NCBI RefSeq assembly: GCF_030445035.2
Contig: NC_080701.1
Location: forward strand, 20,428,798 to 20,492,797
Length of the DNA: 64,000 nucleotides
Direction of reading: 5' to 3'
Source: Dasypus novemcinctus
Lineage: Eukaryota > Chordata > Mammalia > Cingulata > Dasypodidae
Shown: positions 10,901-22,900 of the stretch, in pieces
Position numbering within the stretch: position 1 is the stretch's first letter
Layout of the letters: every line of letters begins with the position of its first letter
Program-made: the position numbers and the translations under genes
Notes under the pieces: model-generated
The model's database searches: none
The model's input: the letters and a program-made list of their open reading frames with translations, nothing else
Told to the model about the DNA's origin: nothing

Positions 10901-13900
10901 TTTTAATTGTCTGTTTTTATTTTAATGATCTTAACTTTTTTTTTTTCTTTTCATGAAAAACTTGTCTTTTGAAGAGGCGGCGTTTTCCCAGTGTACCATT
11001 TTAGTTTCTAAAGCTTGTGTTTCTCAAACCAGAGTCCTCAAAGATATTCCCAGGAAATGGAGATGGGGCTGTGATAAGCTGGGAGCCCCCGCCTCCATCC
11101 TTCCCTAAGCACACCCCCCCCCCCCCCCGCTCCCCCCTCCAGCCCCCATCTTCATTTTCTTCCTTTCCCTCCCCCTTACGCCAGTGAGGGAACAATGCTG
11201 GGCAGACATGGTGGGGGGGAGAGGGGGGAGGGGAGCCTGAAATGGGCACCCTCTCTCCACCCTTCCTCCCGACATTTCAGGACCCCTCCCAGACATCCCT
11301 GAGGGTGCTGAGGAGCCTCTCACCTTCTCAGACACTCACTGCCACCCCTGAGCCTCAGCCCCTGCAGGTGTACGAAGGAGCGACCTGGGGTGGGGGCGGA
11401 CGCCAGGCTTTGATTTTCTCTCCGGGCCACCCGCAGCACTGGGAGCCCGTCACCCCGAGGTGGCCAGCCAGCCTCGCCAGGGCCTGCGTGACACCTTTGG
11501 AGACCCTAAGAACCGACCAGATGATGACTGACCGCCGCGGCCACGTGGGCCGTGCAGCGAAACAACGCTGGCCTGTCCAATGAGAGTGAGACAGTGCAAC
11601 TAATGTAACAGATGGACCATGGTTAACAGTAATATCGTAATATCTGGACGGCAGTGGCAAATCAATGCTAAGCATCGATAATGAGAGGGCGTAAGGGGGT
11701 TAGGGATTTTTCCTTTTGAAGTAACGAAAATATTCTAAAATGGACTGAGCTGATGACAGCACAGCTCTGAGATGACACTGGGGAGCCATGGCGTGCACAC
11801 TTTGGATGGATTATACAAGGCAGGGGATCGTAGAGCACAGTGAAACCTGTGGCGGATAATAGAGGACCACGTGGTTAACAGTACAAAGAGGAGAATGTTC
11901 TCTCATGAACTATAACAAACTTACAGTACTACTACTTGGTGTTAATAGGATGGTCTGTGGGGAAAATACACCAAGTATAAGCTACGGACTGTAGATAGCA
12001 ATAATACCGTGATAATGTCCATTCATTTGTAACAAATGTGTCACGAGATTGTAAGTTAGTGGGGAGGGGCGATGTATGGGAATCCTGTATGGTATCCATA
12101 ATTGTTCTTTAAACTTTTGAAAGGAAAAAAGGAAAAAAAAATGAGAATGAGGACGTTCATAAAAGTTCTCATTTTTCTTTTTTTTTCCTTCCCCTCCTCT
12201 TCCCTGCCCTGCTGCTTTTGCTCTCTGTGTCCATTCTCTGTGTGATCGTCTGCATCTATGTCTCTTTTTTGTCTTCTCATCTTTCTCCTCTAGGATTCAG
12301 AGGGATTTGATCCTGGGACGTGGAGAGAGGTTCCCTGTCAATTGCGCCACCTCAGTTCCGGGTCTCTGCTGTGCTGCACTTTGACTCTCCTCTTCCTCTC
12401 TCTTTTCGTACATCATCATCTTGCTGCGTGACTCACTTGAGCTGGCACTGGCTCACCGCCTGGGCACTGGCTCACCACAAAGGCACCCATGTGGGCACTG
12501 GCTCACCACGTGGGCTCTTGGCTCACCGCGTGGGCACTCAGCTCACCATGCCGGCACCAGCTCCCCACACAGGCATGCTTTCTTCTTTTTCACCAGGAGG
12601 TCCCAGGGATCGAACCCGGGTCCTCCCATATGGTAGGCAGAGGCCTTATCCCTTGAGCCACATCTGCTTCCCTAATTTTTCTCATCATGACTGCTGTGAT
12701 GTAATTTTTGAAGTGTGGAGATGACCTTTGTGTGTGCGTGGAGGATTTGGGAGACCTGGCTTTCCCTGCCCCCCTCCATGCTTTCACCCTCGGGTCTGCT
12801 GGGAAGTGTCTCCTCATCCGGAAGGGGGTGTGAATGGAGTGGGGAGAAGGGAGGAGGGAGGTGCCCCCTTCCCCTCTTGCCTCCTTTCTGGGCCCTGTGC
12901 CCCCCCAGCTCCTGAAGAAGGAGATGCTGGGACTTCCCGTCTGGGAAGACTCATCCCCCACTTCCAGTAACCTCTGGGCAGATCTCTCTTCGACAGCTCC
13001 TCTCCGGCCTCGTCCCAGCCTCCCTCCCCTTGAGTCCAGCCCAGAGTTTGCCCACACAGAGAAGGCCTGAGGCCTGCCCCGGGCCGGTTCTCCACCAGTG
13101 AGAGCCCAGGAGAGACGGGAAAGCTTCTGTCTCAATCCCAGGCAGGCAGGAGTTTGAGCTGAGCGGCTCAGTAAAGTTTTTTAATAAGTAATCACCCGCA
13201 GGATGAGCCCTTTGGCGGCCTCCCAGCAGGGAGCCTGGCGGCTAAAGGCTGGGTGGGTGGAGGTGCTCACTGGGCCCCACTTTCCTCCGCCCCTACGTGC
13301 AAATGAATAAATAAACAGCGCGCTGGAGAGGGCCAGGCGAAGGCTGAGGCTCAGCCAGCTTGGGCAGGCGAGGGGACGGTGCTAGGCCCTCTGGCTGGAG
13401 GGCTGGGTGAGGCCCTCGGCTCACGGGAGAACAGCCCAAGGAAGGGCAGTGCCTCCCATCTGTCGCAGACCTGGTGGCCTTCCTGTCCACCGGAAGTCGG
13501 AGCCCCATCCAGTTCAGACCACCCGCCCCCCCCACTGTCCTGGATGGTCCCTTATCCTCAGGGGACTGAGCTGCGGCTGCACACGGAGCCCCACGTCAGG
13601 GCCAGGCCGTGGCGGGCCTGGGGCAGGTGCACGGTCTGACCTGGGGTCCGCGGGGTGCCCTGTCTGCCAAACCATCCATGGCTCCTTCCGACCAACTCCC
13701 GGAGCAGCGCATGGAGCCTGTGCGCAGCTCCGGGGCCACCACGTGCACACGCCGCGACAGCTGGCCTCTCGCTTCCAGCTTGTAACTCTGCTGTTCCAGC
13801 AAATTCCAGCTTGTAACGCTGCTCTCCCGTTCCCTTCAGACTCCTGAGCAACAACAAGATCACGGGGCTCCGAAATGGATCCTTCCAGGGACTGTCTCTG

Positions 13901-16900
13901 CTGGAGAAGTTGTAAGTACTTGGGCCAGGGGGGGCGGGAGAGGGGACCGCAGGGCCAGGGGTCAACCCAGAGCCGGCTGGCCAAGCCCAGCCCAGAGTCG
14001 GGCCTCCTGGGACCCTGCCCAGGACAGGACCCCCAAAGGAGAGGAGCGAGGAGGGCCGGTCTGGGACAGAGCGACCAGCCAGGAGAGCCGAGAAACCTCC
14101 CTGGGCGGGCATGGGGCTGAGCGAGGCTCATTAACACTCTTTAATAAGCAATGAGCTGTGAGTGCGGAGCCCCTCAGATGGCCTGAACCTGCCGCCCCTC
14201 TCAGCTGGGGGCCCAGCGTAAAAAGGTCACCTCGAGCCAGCCAGGGCCAGGTCAAGTGTGACTGGGGCCTCTCTCACCCTTCCCTAAGCACAAATCAATA
14301 AACAAAGTCCCGAGAGGGCCAAGCTGCTCCCATCTGCTCCCATCTGAGGCTCCCCTGATTGGGAGCTGAAGCAGGTCAGCCTCCTCCAGGCAGCCCTCGC
14401 GGGTCGCGGGTCGGGGGGGGCAAGGAGCAAGGGCCTGGCTGGCCTGCAAACCCCCACCATGCCTGCTCCCCTCCTCCTCCCCCCCGCCTCTTCCTGGGGA
14501 GAGATGGGGGGGGCCAGCTCTGGATAAGGGTGAACAGGTGCTCTTCGGTGTGGTATATTGTTAGGGAAATGGGGGAAACAAAAGCCTCGCCTCTCGGCCA
14601 CCACCGCCACGCCACCACCGCCTGGAGCTGGCAGGGAGGCGGCCGAGCACTGGGCTGGAGACTGACCACTGGTTTCTGGCCCTGATGCAGCCAGTGGGGC
14701 AAGGCTCTCACCCTGGAAAGCGGAGATCGAGTCAACCCCTCCCCACATTTGCCGTCCAGCGGGGGGTGTGGCGGCAGCCCCTGCCCATCCTATAGCTCTG
14801 AGTCCTCGTCCCCTCCCCAGAAGAGGCCTGGCCTCCCAGCTCTCTCGGAGACGGGCCTTGCTTTCTCCCCGCGCTCTCTAACCCCATCCTGCTCGCCAAC
14901 CCCCGAGTCTTCCGGCAAGGCCCCCGCCTCCCTCGGTGCAATGGGGGATTCAAAAGAAGAAGCGGGGAGCCCTGCTCTCAGAGAGCCAGAGACAGGAGTC
15001 CCGTGGGGACCAGATGACAGGCATGAAACAAACTCCAGACAATGCCGATTATGTTAGCATGAAGCAGGTTGGGGTTTCCACCCAGGTCAAAGGAGGGGAC
15101 CCGGACAGGGTAGAAGAGATGTGGGATCTACCTAACAGGGTGTCTTTTTTAAAAAAAAGATTTATTTATTTATTCCTCTCCCTTTCCCACCCCCCTCAGT
15201 TGTCTGCTCTCTGTGTCCAATCACTCTGTGTTCTTCTGTGTCCACTTGCATTCTTGTCAACGGCACCAGGAATCTGTGTCTCTTTTTGTTGCATCATCTT
15301 GCTGCGTCAGCTCTCCATGTGTGTGGCACCACTCCTGGGCAGGCTGTGCTTTTTTCACACAGGGTAGCTCTCCTTGAGGGGTGCACTCCTCTCACGTGGG
15401 GCTCCCCTACACAGGGGACACCCCTGCATGGCACGGCACTCCTTGCACGCATCAGCACTGTGCATGGACCAGCTCGCCGCATGGGTCAAGGAGGCCTGGG
15501 GTTTGAACCCTGAACCTCCCATGTGGTAGGCAGATGCCCTATCTGTTGAGCCAAGTCCACTTCCCTAACATGGGGTCTTTAAGAGTCATCTCTGTCTCAC
15601 CCATTTAACAGTGGAAGGAGACACCTCTACCCAAACCCTCATGGCCTGGCTGGCTGAGTGGAGGTGGGCGGGTTGGAAAGGGGCCGAGCCCACCTTTGGG
15701 GCAGAAAGGCAGGGTGGGTTCCACCCAACCTGGGGCGTGCTGGGTGGGGGCCTCGGCGCCGGGACCTGGTGTTTGCTCCCAGCTCTGCCACCAGGCCCCT
15801 CTCAGGCCTGTTCTGCAGCTCAAAGACAGGGTGGTCCCGACGAGGAGGAAGGCTTGCCGCTGAACTGCTACTTAAAAGCCTCCTCGGGTGTCAAGGCCTT
15901 GGGAATGGTTAAGCACCGGGACCTCTGATTCCTGGCTCTGCCCAGGCTCGGCCTTGGAGGGCTGAGTTGCGGGAAACCAGATGCTCCTTCCAGGGATCTT
16001 TTGGAGGAAGACAAACCGCAGCTCCTTCTCCAGCCCTTTAGACTCGGTCCCCCGGGGACCAGTCCCTGCCCAGAGTTGCTCTTCCTTCTCCTGCGCTAGA
16101 GCAAGGGCTGCTCGGAGCCTCTGGCATCTCTCGCTTCAGCCCAAGACCCCCTTCCCCTTGTCCGTTACTCTCGTGAGAGGACATTTTCTGGCGAAGATGG
16201 AAAGCTGGTCCTTTCCTTTCACCCCATGCCAGCACACTGAATCGGGCTCCTCTCCCCCACGGGAGACTCTGGCCCCCACACAGCAGGTGCATTCGAGGCA
16301 TGGGGAGCAATGGGGGGGGGGGGAAGCCAGAGGAGAGGGGGAGAAGGCATTGGATTACGGCTGAGCCACACCACATGGGAGGAGCACTGGGCCCAAGGAA
16401 GGACGCTGGAGTGAGAATTCAAAATCCTGAATTTGAGTCCCTGCTCTGTTAGAAATCATCCTTTTTATTCATTCTGTCACTACTTAGCGCGTCTCCTCTG
16501 TGTGCTAGCTGTGTTCTGGGCCCTGGGGTTGTAAGAGTTAACACAGACCAAGTGCCTGCCCTCTTGGAGCATGCCTTCTTCTTATGGGACTCGGAAAATA
16601 GCAAATAAGTGATGTAAAGAAAAATACAGGGAAGTGGATGTGGCTCAAGCGCTTGAGCTCCCGCCTACCACATGGGAGGTCCCTGGTTCGGTTCCTGGTG
16701 CCTCCTAAAGAAGACAGTGAGCTGGTGTGACGGGCAGGCATGGCAAGGTGACACAACAAGAGGCACAAGGAGAAAAACATAATGAGAGACACAGCAAAGC
16801 AGAGAGCAGAGAGGTTCCCGGTGCCTCCTAAAGAAGATAGCGAGCTGGTGTGACGGCAGGTGTGGTGAGCTGATGCAAGAAGAGACACAAGAAAAACATG

Positions 16901-19900
16901 AGAGACACAACAAAGCAGGGAACGGAGGTGGCTCCAGCAATGAGGCACCTCCCTCCCACATCGGAGGTCCCGGGTTCGGTTCCTAGTGCCTCCTAAAGAA
17001 ACAAAGATGGACAGACACAGCAAGTGCAAACAACGGGGGGGTGGGGGTGGGGAGAAATAAACAAAAATAAAATCTTTAAAACAAAACAAAACATAATCTT
17101 TAAAAACAAACAAAAATACAGCAAGATGGGGGGGGGTGGTAAAAAGTGACAGGGAGGAAGCGCTATTTTATGTAGTGAGGCCGAGGAAGGTCTGGCTGAT
17201 AAGGGAACACCCAGGCCTGAGACCTGGATGAAGGGAGGTAGCTATCTGGAGGGGTCAGAGAGGAGAGCAAGGGCAGCGCTCCTGGGTCCCGGCATGCCTG
17301 GCGAGTTTGAAGAACAAAAGAAGGGAGCGTGACCAGGCAGAGCAAGGGAAGGGGAGTGGTAGGAGGTGAGGTCAGAGATACAGGGTGTCAGCATCAGGCT
17401 TTGGGCCTCAGTTTCCTCCTCTGTGAAAATAGAGGACTGTTTGTAAGGCACCTCCTGGGTTAAAATTTCTGTGATCGTTGGGCAAGGGTGATACTCATGA
17501 GTGCTTTGTGGGAAGGTGAAGATCAAATAGAAGATGGGAGGGGAGGGAGCTCTTGATCGGTGTGGATCGTGGATGCCGTGCCTAGAGATTCTCATCCATG
17601 GGTCAGATGGGGCCTGGGAATGTCTTACGAGGCGTGCAAGAGATTCCCATGCGAGTCCAGGGTTGGGGAGCAGGGGGCCAGATGACCCCCAGACTGTGAG
17701 CCTATTCATCATAGGACGCATGCCCTGGGATGTAGTGGGTGCTCAGGAAACACTGATCTCTCTGTCCTGTCGGGCTCAGATGTCTAGACTTGGGCAGCTG
17801 AGGCCGTGACAGCTTAACACCCTCCTGTCTCTATGCTGCCCGTCCCGTGGGAGCGTTGGCATCTCGTCTAATAACTGAAATGGTGGATCTACGCTGCTCC
17901 AGGAAAGTGCCTGCGTTGCCTCTTAAAAAAAAAAAAAAATTAAATAAAATGTCAAACTTACAGCACAGTTGCAAAAATAACACCAACCCCAGACAGACAA
18001 ATCCAACACACACCCCCACCCAGATACCCAGATTCACCAACTTTAAGCGTTTTGCCACATTTGCCATATCATTCCATCCGTCTCTTTTCTAAACTTTTGA
18101 AGTAGGCTGTATATGCCATGCTCCTTAAACATATAATGCCTCCACATACATTTCCTAAGAACAAGGATATTCAGTTATGAAACCACCTTCAGTTGCAGTT
18201 AAGTTCCAGACATATAACACTGATAGAAAGCTTACAGCTTATATTCCAGATTTTCCCTATGCTCCAGTAGTGTCCTTTTGGGCACCTTCTCCTCCCCTGT
18301 TAGATCCGGCCCTGGATCATGTATTGCCTTTAGTTATTGTCTCTTTATCTCTCTTTAAAATTGTGGATACGTGTATATGACATGAACTTGCCCAGCTCAA
18401 CCACTCCCAAACATACAACTCAGTGGGTCTAATCATGCAGTGCTGTGTCCTTATCACCAGGACTTTCACATCACTACCTCTTCTCTCTCCTCCCCCACCC
18501 CAGTACCCTGTGCTCCACTTTCTGACGCTATGAGATTTGCATATTCTAGCTCTTTCACCCAAGTGGTATCACACGACATCCCGTCCTGCCGCGTCTGTCT
18601 GATTTCACTCAACGTGATGGCCCAAGGTGCGTCCCTGCGGCAGTAGGCATCGGCCCTTTTTCCTCTTCGGGCCGGGCAGTAGCCCACTGTCTGTACATAC
18701 CACGTCTGCTGAGGGACCTGTGGGTTGCTCCACCCCTTGGCCACGTGAGCAATGCTTCTGCGCATATTGATGTGCAATTATTTGGCCAGGTTCCTGCTTT
18801 CAGTTCTTTTGGGTACGTGCCTAGACATGGGATCGCGGGTCATACGGTAGTTCCAAGTCCAGCTTCCTGAGGAACCACCAGACTGTTTTTCCACCCAGCC
18901 ATTTCACTTTCCCACCAACAGTTACTAAGATTCCCGTTTCTCCACCTCCTCGCCTGCACTTGTTACTTTCTGCTTTTAAAAAATAGCTTATACCATCAAT
19001 TGTACACTTTAGGTGAATAGTAGGCTTTATTAATATTCATGAGGATTTTATTAATATTCATGGACATGAGGTGGCTTTGATTTACCTTTCCCAATGGTCA
19101 GCGATCGTGAGCATTCCCATGGGGTCAGTGGCCATCTGTCCATCCTCTTTGGAGAAATGCCTACTCAAATCCTCTGACCGCTTTTGTAGGGAACCTTTTA
19201 GAAACCCTTCTTGTTTCCTTCTGTGCATATTTTTTCCAATATTTTCTTTGTGTTTCCCATGGGGTTTAAATTTAACATCCTAAATTTATAACAATCTCAT
19301 TTGGTTCGATATCCTCTTAACTTCAATAGCATCTACATGCTATGTCCCCCGACCTTTATGTAGTTCTTATTGAAAAGTTTATCCAAGTCCAAAACCATTG
19401 ATTTGTCATTACTTCTTATGCATTTTTCATTTTAGATCCTGTAGGAAGTAAAAAGTTGGGTTACAAACCAAACTACCGTAGCACTGGCATTTATATTTAT
19501 CCATGTTGACTTCAGTCTGTTGTCTGGTGTCTTGTCCTTTCAGTCTGAAGAATTCCCTTTAGAATTTCTTGTAGCGCCAGTTTTTGTTTATGTGGGAATG
19601 TCTCTCTTTTTTTTTTTTTCTCGCAGTACTAGGGCAGGGGATTGAATCTGGGACCTCACATGTGGGAAGCCTCAACAGCTCCCCTGAGTTGTTTTTTTTT
19701 TTCATTTGTTTGCTTTTTGTTGTTGTTTAAGGAGGCAACAGGAACTGAACCCAGGGCCTCCCATATGGGAAGCAGGCGCTCAACCCTTTGAGCCGATATC
19801 TATTCCCCTCTTCCTCATTATTTTTTTTAAGATTTCTTTTTTTCTTTCTTCCTCCCCCCCCCCCCCCCCCCCGTTGTCTGCTCTCTCTGTCCATTTGCTG

Positions 19901-22900
19901 TGTGTTCTTCTGTGTCTGCTTGGATTCTTGTCAGTGGCACTGGGAATCTGTGTCTCTTTTTGTTGCGTCATCTTGGTGCGTCAGCTCTCCGTGTGTGGCG
20001 CCACACTTGGGCAGGCTGCACTTTCTTCATGCAGGGCAACTCTCCTTACGGGGCACACTCCTTGCACATGGGGCTCCCCTACACAGGGGACACCCCTGTG
20101 TGGCAGGGCACTCCTTGCACACACCAGCACTGTGAGTGGGCCAGCTCACCACACAGGTCAGGAAGCCCTGGTTTTGAACCCTGGATCTCCCATGTGGTAG
20201 GCGGACACTCTAGCTGCTGAGCCAAATCTGCTTCCCCTTCATTATTTTTTAGAAGATTTATTTTATTTATTTATTTCTCTCCCCTCCTCATTGTTCTGCA
20301 CTCTGCTTTTTGGGTCTGCTCTTTGTGTTGCCTCTGTGTCTGTGCATCTTCTTTTTTAGGAGGTACCTGGACCTCCCATGGGAGGTGCCCAATCATTTGA
20401 GTCATCCCTGCTCCCTGCTTGTTGTTTCTCTCAGTGTTTCCTTGTGTCTCCTCATTGGAACTGTGTCATCTTGTTGTGTCAGCTTGCTGCACCAGCCCAT
20501 CACAACAGTTCACTGTCTTGCTCATCCTCTTTAGGAGGCACCAGAAACCAAATTCAGGACCTCCCATGTGGTAGGCAGGCGTCGAACTGCTTGAGCCATA
20601 TCCGCCTTCCCTCTCCCTCAATTTTGAAAGATTGTGTCTTAGTTAGCCAAAGGGGTGCTGATGCAAAATGCCAGAAATTGGTTGGTTTTTATAAAGGGTA
20701 TTTATTTGGGGTAAGAGCTTACAGATACCAGGCAATAAGTGCAATTACTTCCCTCACCAAAGTCTATTTTCACATGTTGGAGCAAGATGGCTGCCAATGT
20801 CTGTGAGGGTTCAGGCTTCCTGGGTTCCTCCCTTCCAGGGTCTTGCTTCTCTCTGGGTTTAATGTTCCTTTCTTCCCAGGGCATGCTTCTTCCTGGGCCC
20901 AGCGTTCTTCTCTTCTTGGGCCTTGCTTCTGTTTCCTCTGTGAGCTTACTTCCCGGGGCTCCAGCATTGAATTCCAATATCAAAAACCCTCCACTCTGTC
21001 CTTTGCCATGCCTTTTGTCTGTGAGTCTCAACCCACCAAGGGGTGGGGTCTCAGTGCCCTAATGACATGGCCCAATCAAAGCCCTAATCATAACTTAATC
21101 ATGCCCAGGTACAGACCAGATTACAAACATAATCCGGTATCTATTTTTGGAGTACATAACCATATCAAACTGCTACAGATAATTTCATCAGTTACAGAAT
21201 TCCTCATTAGCAATTTTTTTACTTTCAGCCCTTTGAATATGTCATCCCACTGCCTTCTTGCCCTCATGGTTTCCAGTGAGAAACTAGTACTTAGACTTAT
21301 TGAAGCTCCCTTGTACCTGACACATTGCTTCTTTTCTTGCAGCTTTCAGAATTCTCTACCCTTGGCATTCAACAGTTTATCACATATCTCAGTGTGGGTC
21401 TATTTGGGTTTATTTTATAGGAGTTCATTGAACTTATTGGATGTGTATATTCATGTCTTTTGTTTAATTTGGGAAGTTTTCAGCCTTTATTTCCTGGAAT
21501 AGTCTTCCTGACCCTGTCTCTCTTCTTCTCTTGGGACTCCTACAATGCATATGTTGGTATACTTGATGGTATCCCACAGGTCTCTCAGACTCTGTTCACT
21601 TTTCTTCTTTCTTTTTTCTTTCTGCATCTGACTGAATAATTTCAATTATCTCATCTTCAAATTCACTAACTCTTTCTTCCCAGTTCCAATCTGTGGTTGA
21701 ACTCCTCTAGGGAAATTTTTGTTTCTGTTACTGTGATTTTCAGCTCTGTTTGGCTCCTTTTCATGATTTCTATCTCTTTAGTGACATTATCTCTCTTTCT
21801 GTTCATCCATTGTTTTCCTGCTTTCCTTTAATTCTTTTTTTTAAATACATATTTTGTAAATTACATGTTTGTTTGTTTGTTTTTAAGATTTATTTTATTT
21901 ATGTCTCTCCCTTCCCCGCACCCCATTGTCTGCTCTTTGCATCCATTTTTCTGTGTGTTCTTCTGCATCCACTTGTATTATCAGGTGGTACTGGGAAACT
22001 GCATCTCTTTTCTAGTTGTGTCATCTTGCTACATCAGCTCTCCATGTGTGCAACGCCACTCCTGGGCAGGCTGCACTTTTTTCACGCGGGGCAGCTCTCC
22101 TTGCGGGGTGCACACCTTGCATTAGGGGCACCCCTACATGGGGGCGCCCCTGCATGGCACAGCACTCCTTGCACAAGGCAGCACTGTGCATGAGCCAGCT
22201 GACCACATGGGTCAGGAGGCCCTGGGTTTGAACCCTGGACCCTCCATATGGTAGGCGAATGCTCTGTCAGTTGAGCCACATCTGCTTCCCTCCTTTAATT
22301 CTTTGTCCATGTTTTCCTTTAACTGTTTGAACATATTTAGTGCTGTTTTTTAAAGTTTTTATCTAGTATGTCCAAGTTCTGGTTTTCCTCACTGATAGTT
22401 TCTAATTCTTCATCCTGCTCATTTGCACAAACCATTATTTCCTGTTCCTTTGTATATTTTGTAATCTTTTACTGCAACCTGGACATTTTGATATTTAAAT
22501 GTGCCATGTCTGAAATTTAGACACCAAGGCATCTATTATTTTAAGTTTATATCCAGTTAGTGTTATGATAGAGCATTCCTTGAATGCCAGGAGCTAACAA
22601 AAAATAGAGAGAGAGAAAGAAGGAGAGAAAAGCCTTTCTTAGTCTTTGTAGATTGACCTGTGCCAAACGCTCTCCTTCGAGCTTGGCTGTCTTAACAATA
22701 AGTTTAGAGACTAGCCTGAGGTACAAGTGTAGGGTCCTCCCAGGTCTTTTCCACATACATGTTTTGTCATGGGCATGCACAGAAGACTCTAGAAAGTCTC
22801 CTATTTACGCACATCCAAATTCCCCATTTTCCTAGGAAACCATGGTCCTGGGCACTGCACTGGATGTCCCAGAGCCAGCAGCTGTGACTTTGTCAGGCAG

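Larger units (their letters stand above)
1948..13839 (+). other. ADGRA2 intron 1
   Basis: 11.9 kb with no exon recognised. It holds the 3' half of the CpG island (to about 2900), GC-rich unique sequence, DAS SINEs (7735, 9349, 12168), an L1 3' end (11585-12145), a hAT-type DNA element (10440) and a MIR relic (7310). Unique blocks at 3000-7300 and 8080-9340 carry open frames but no protein similarity I recognise. Confidence 0.7.
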
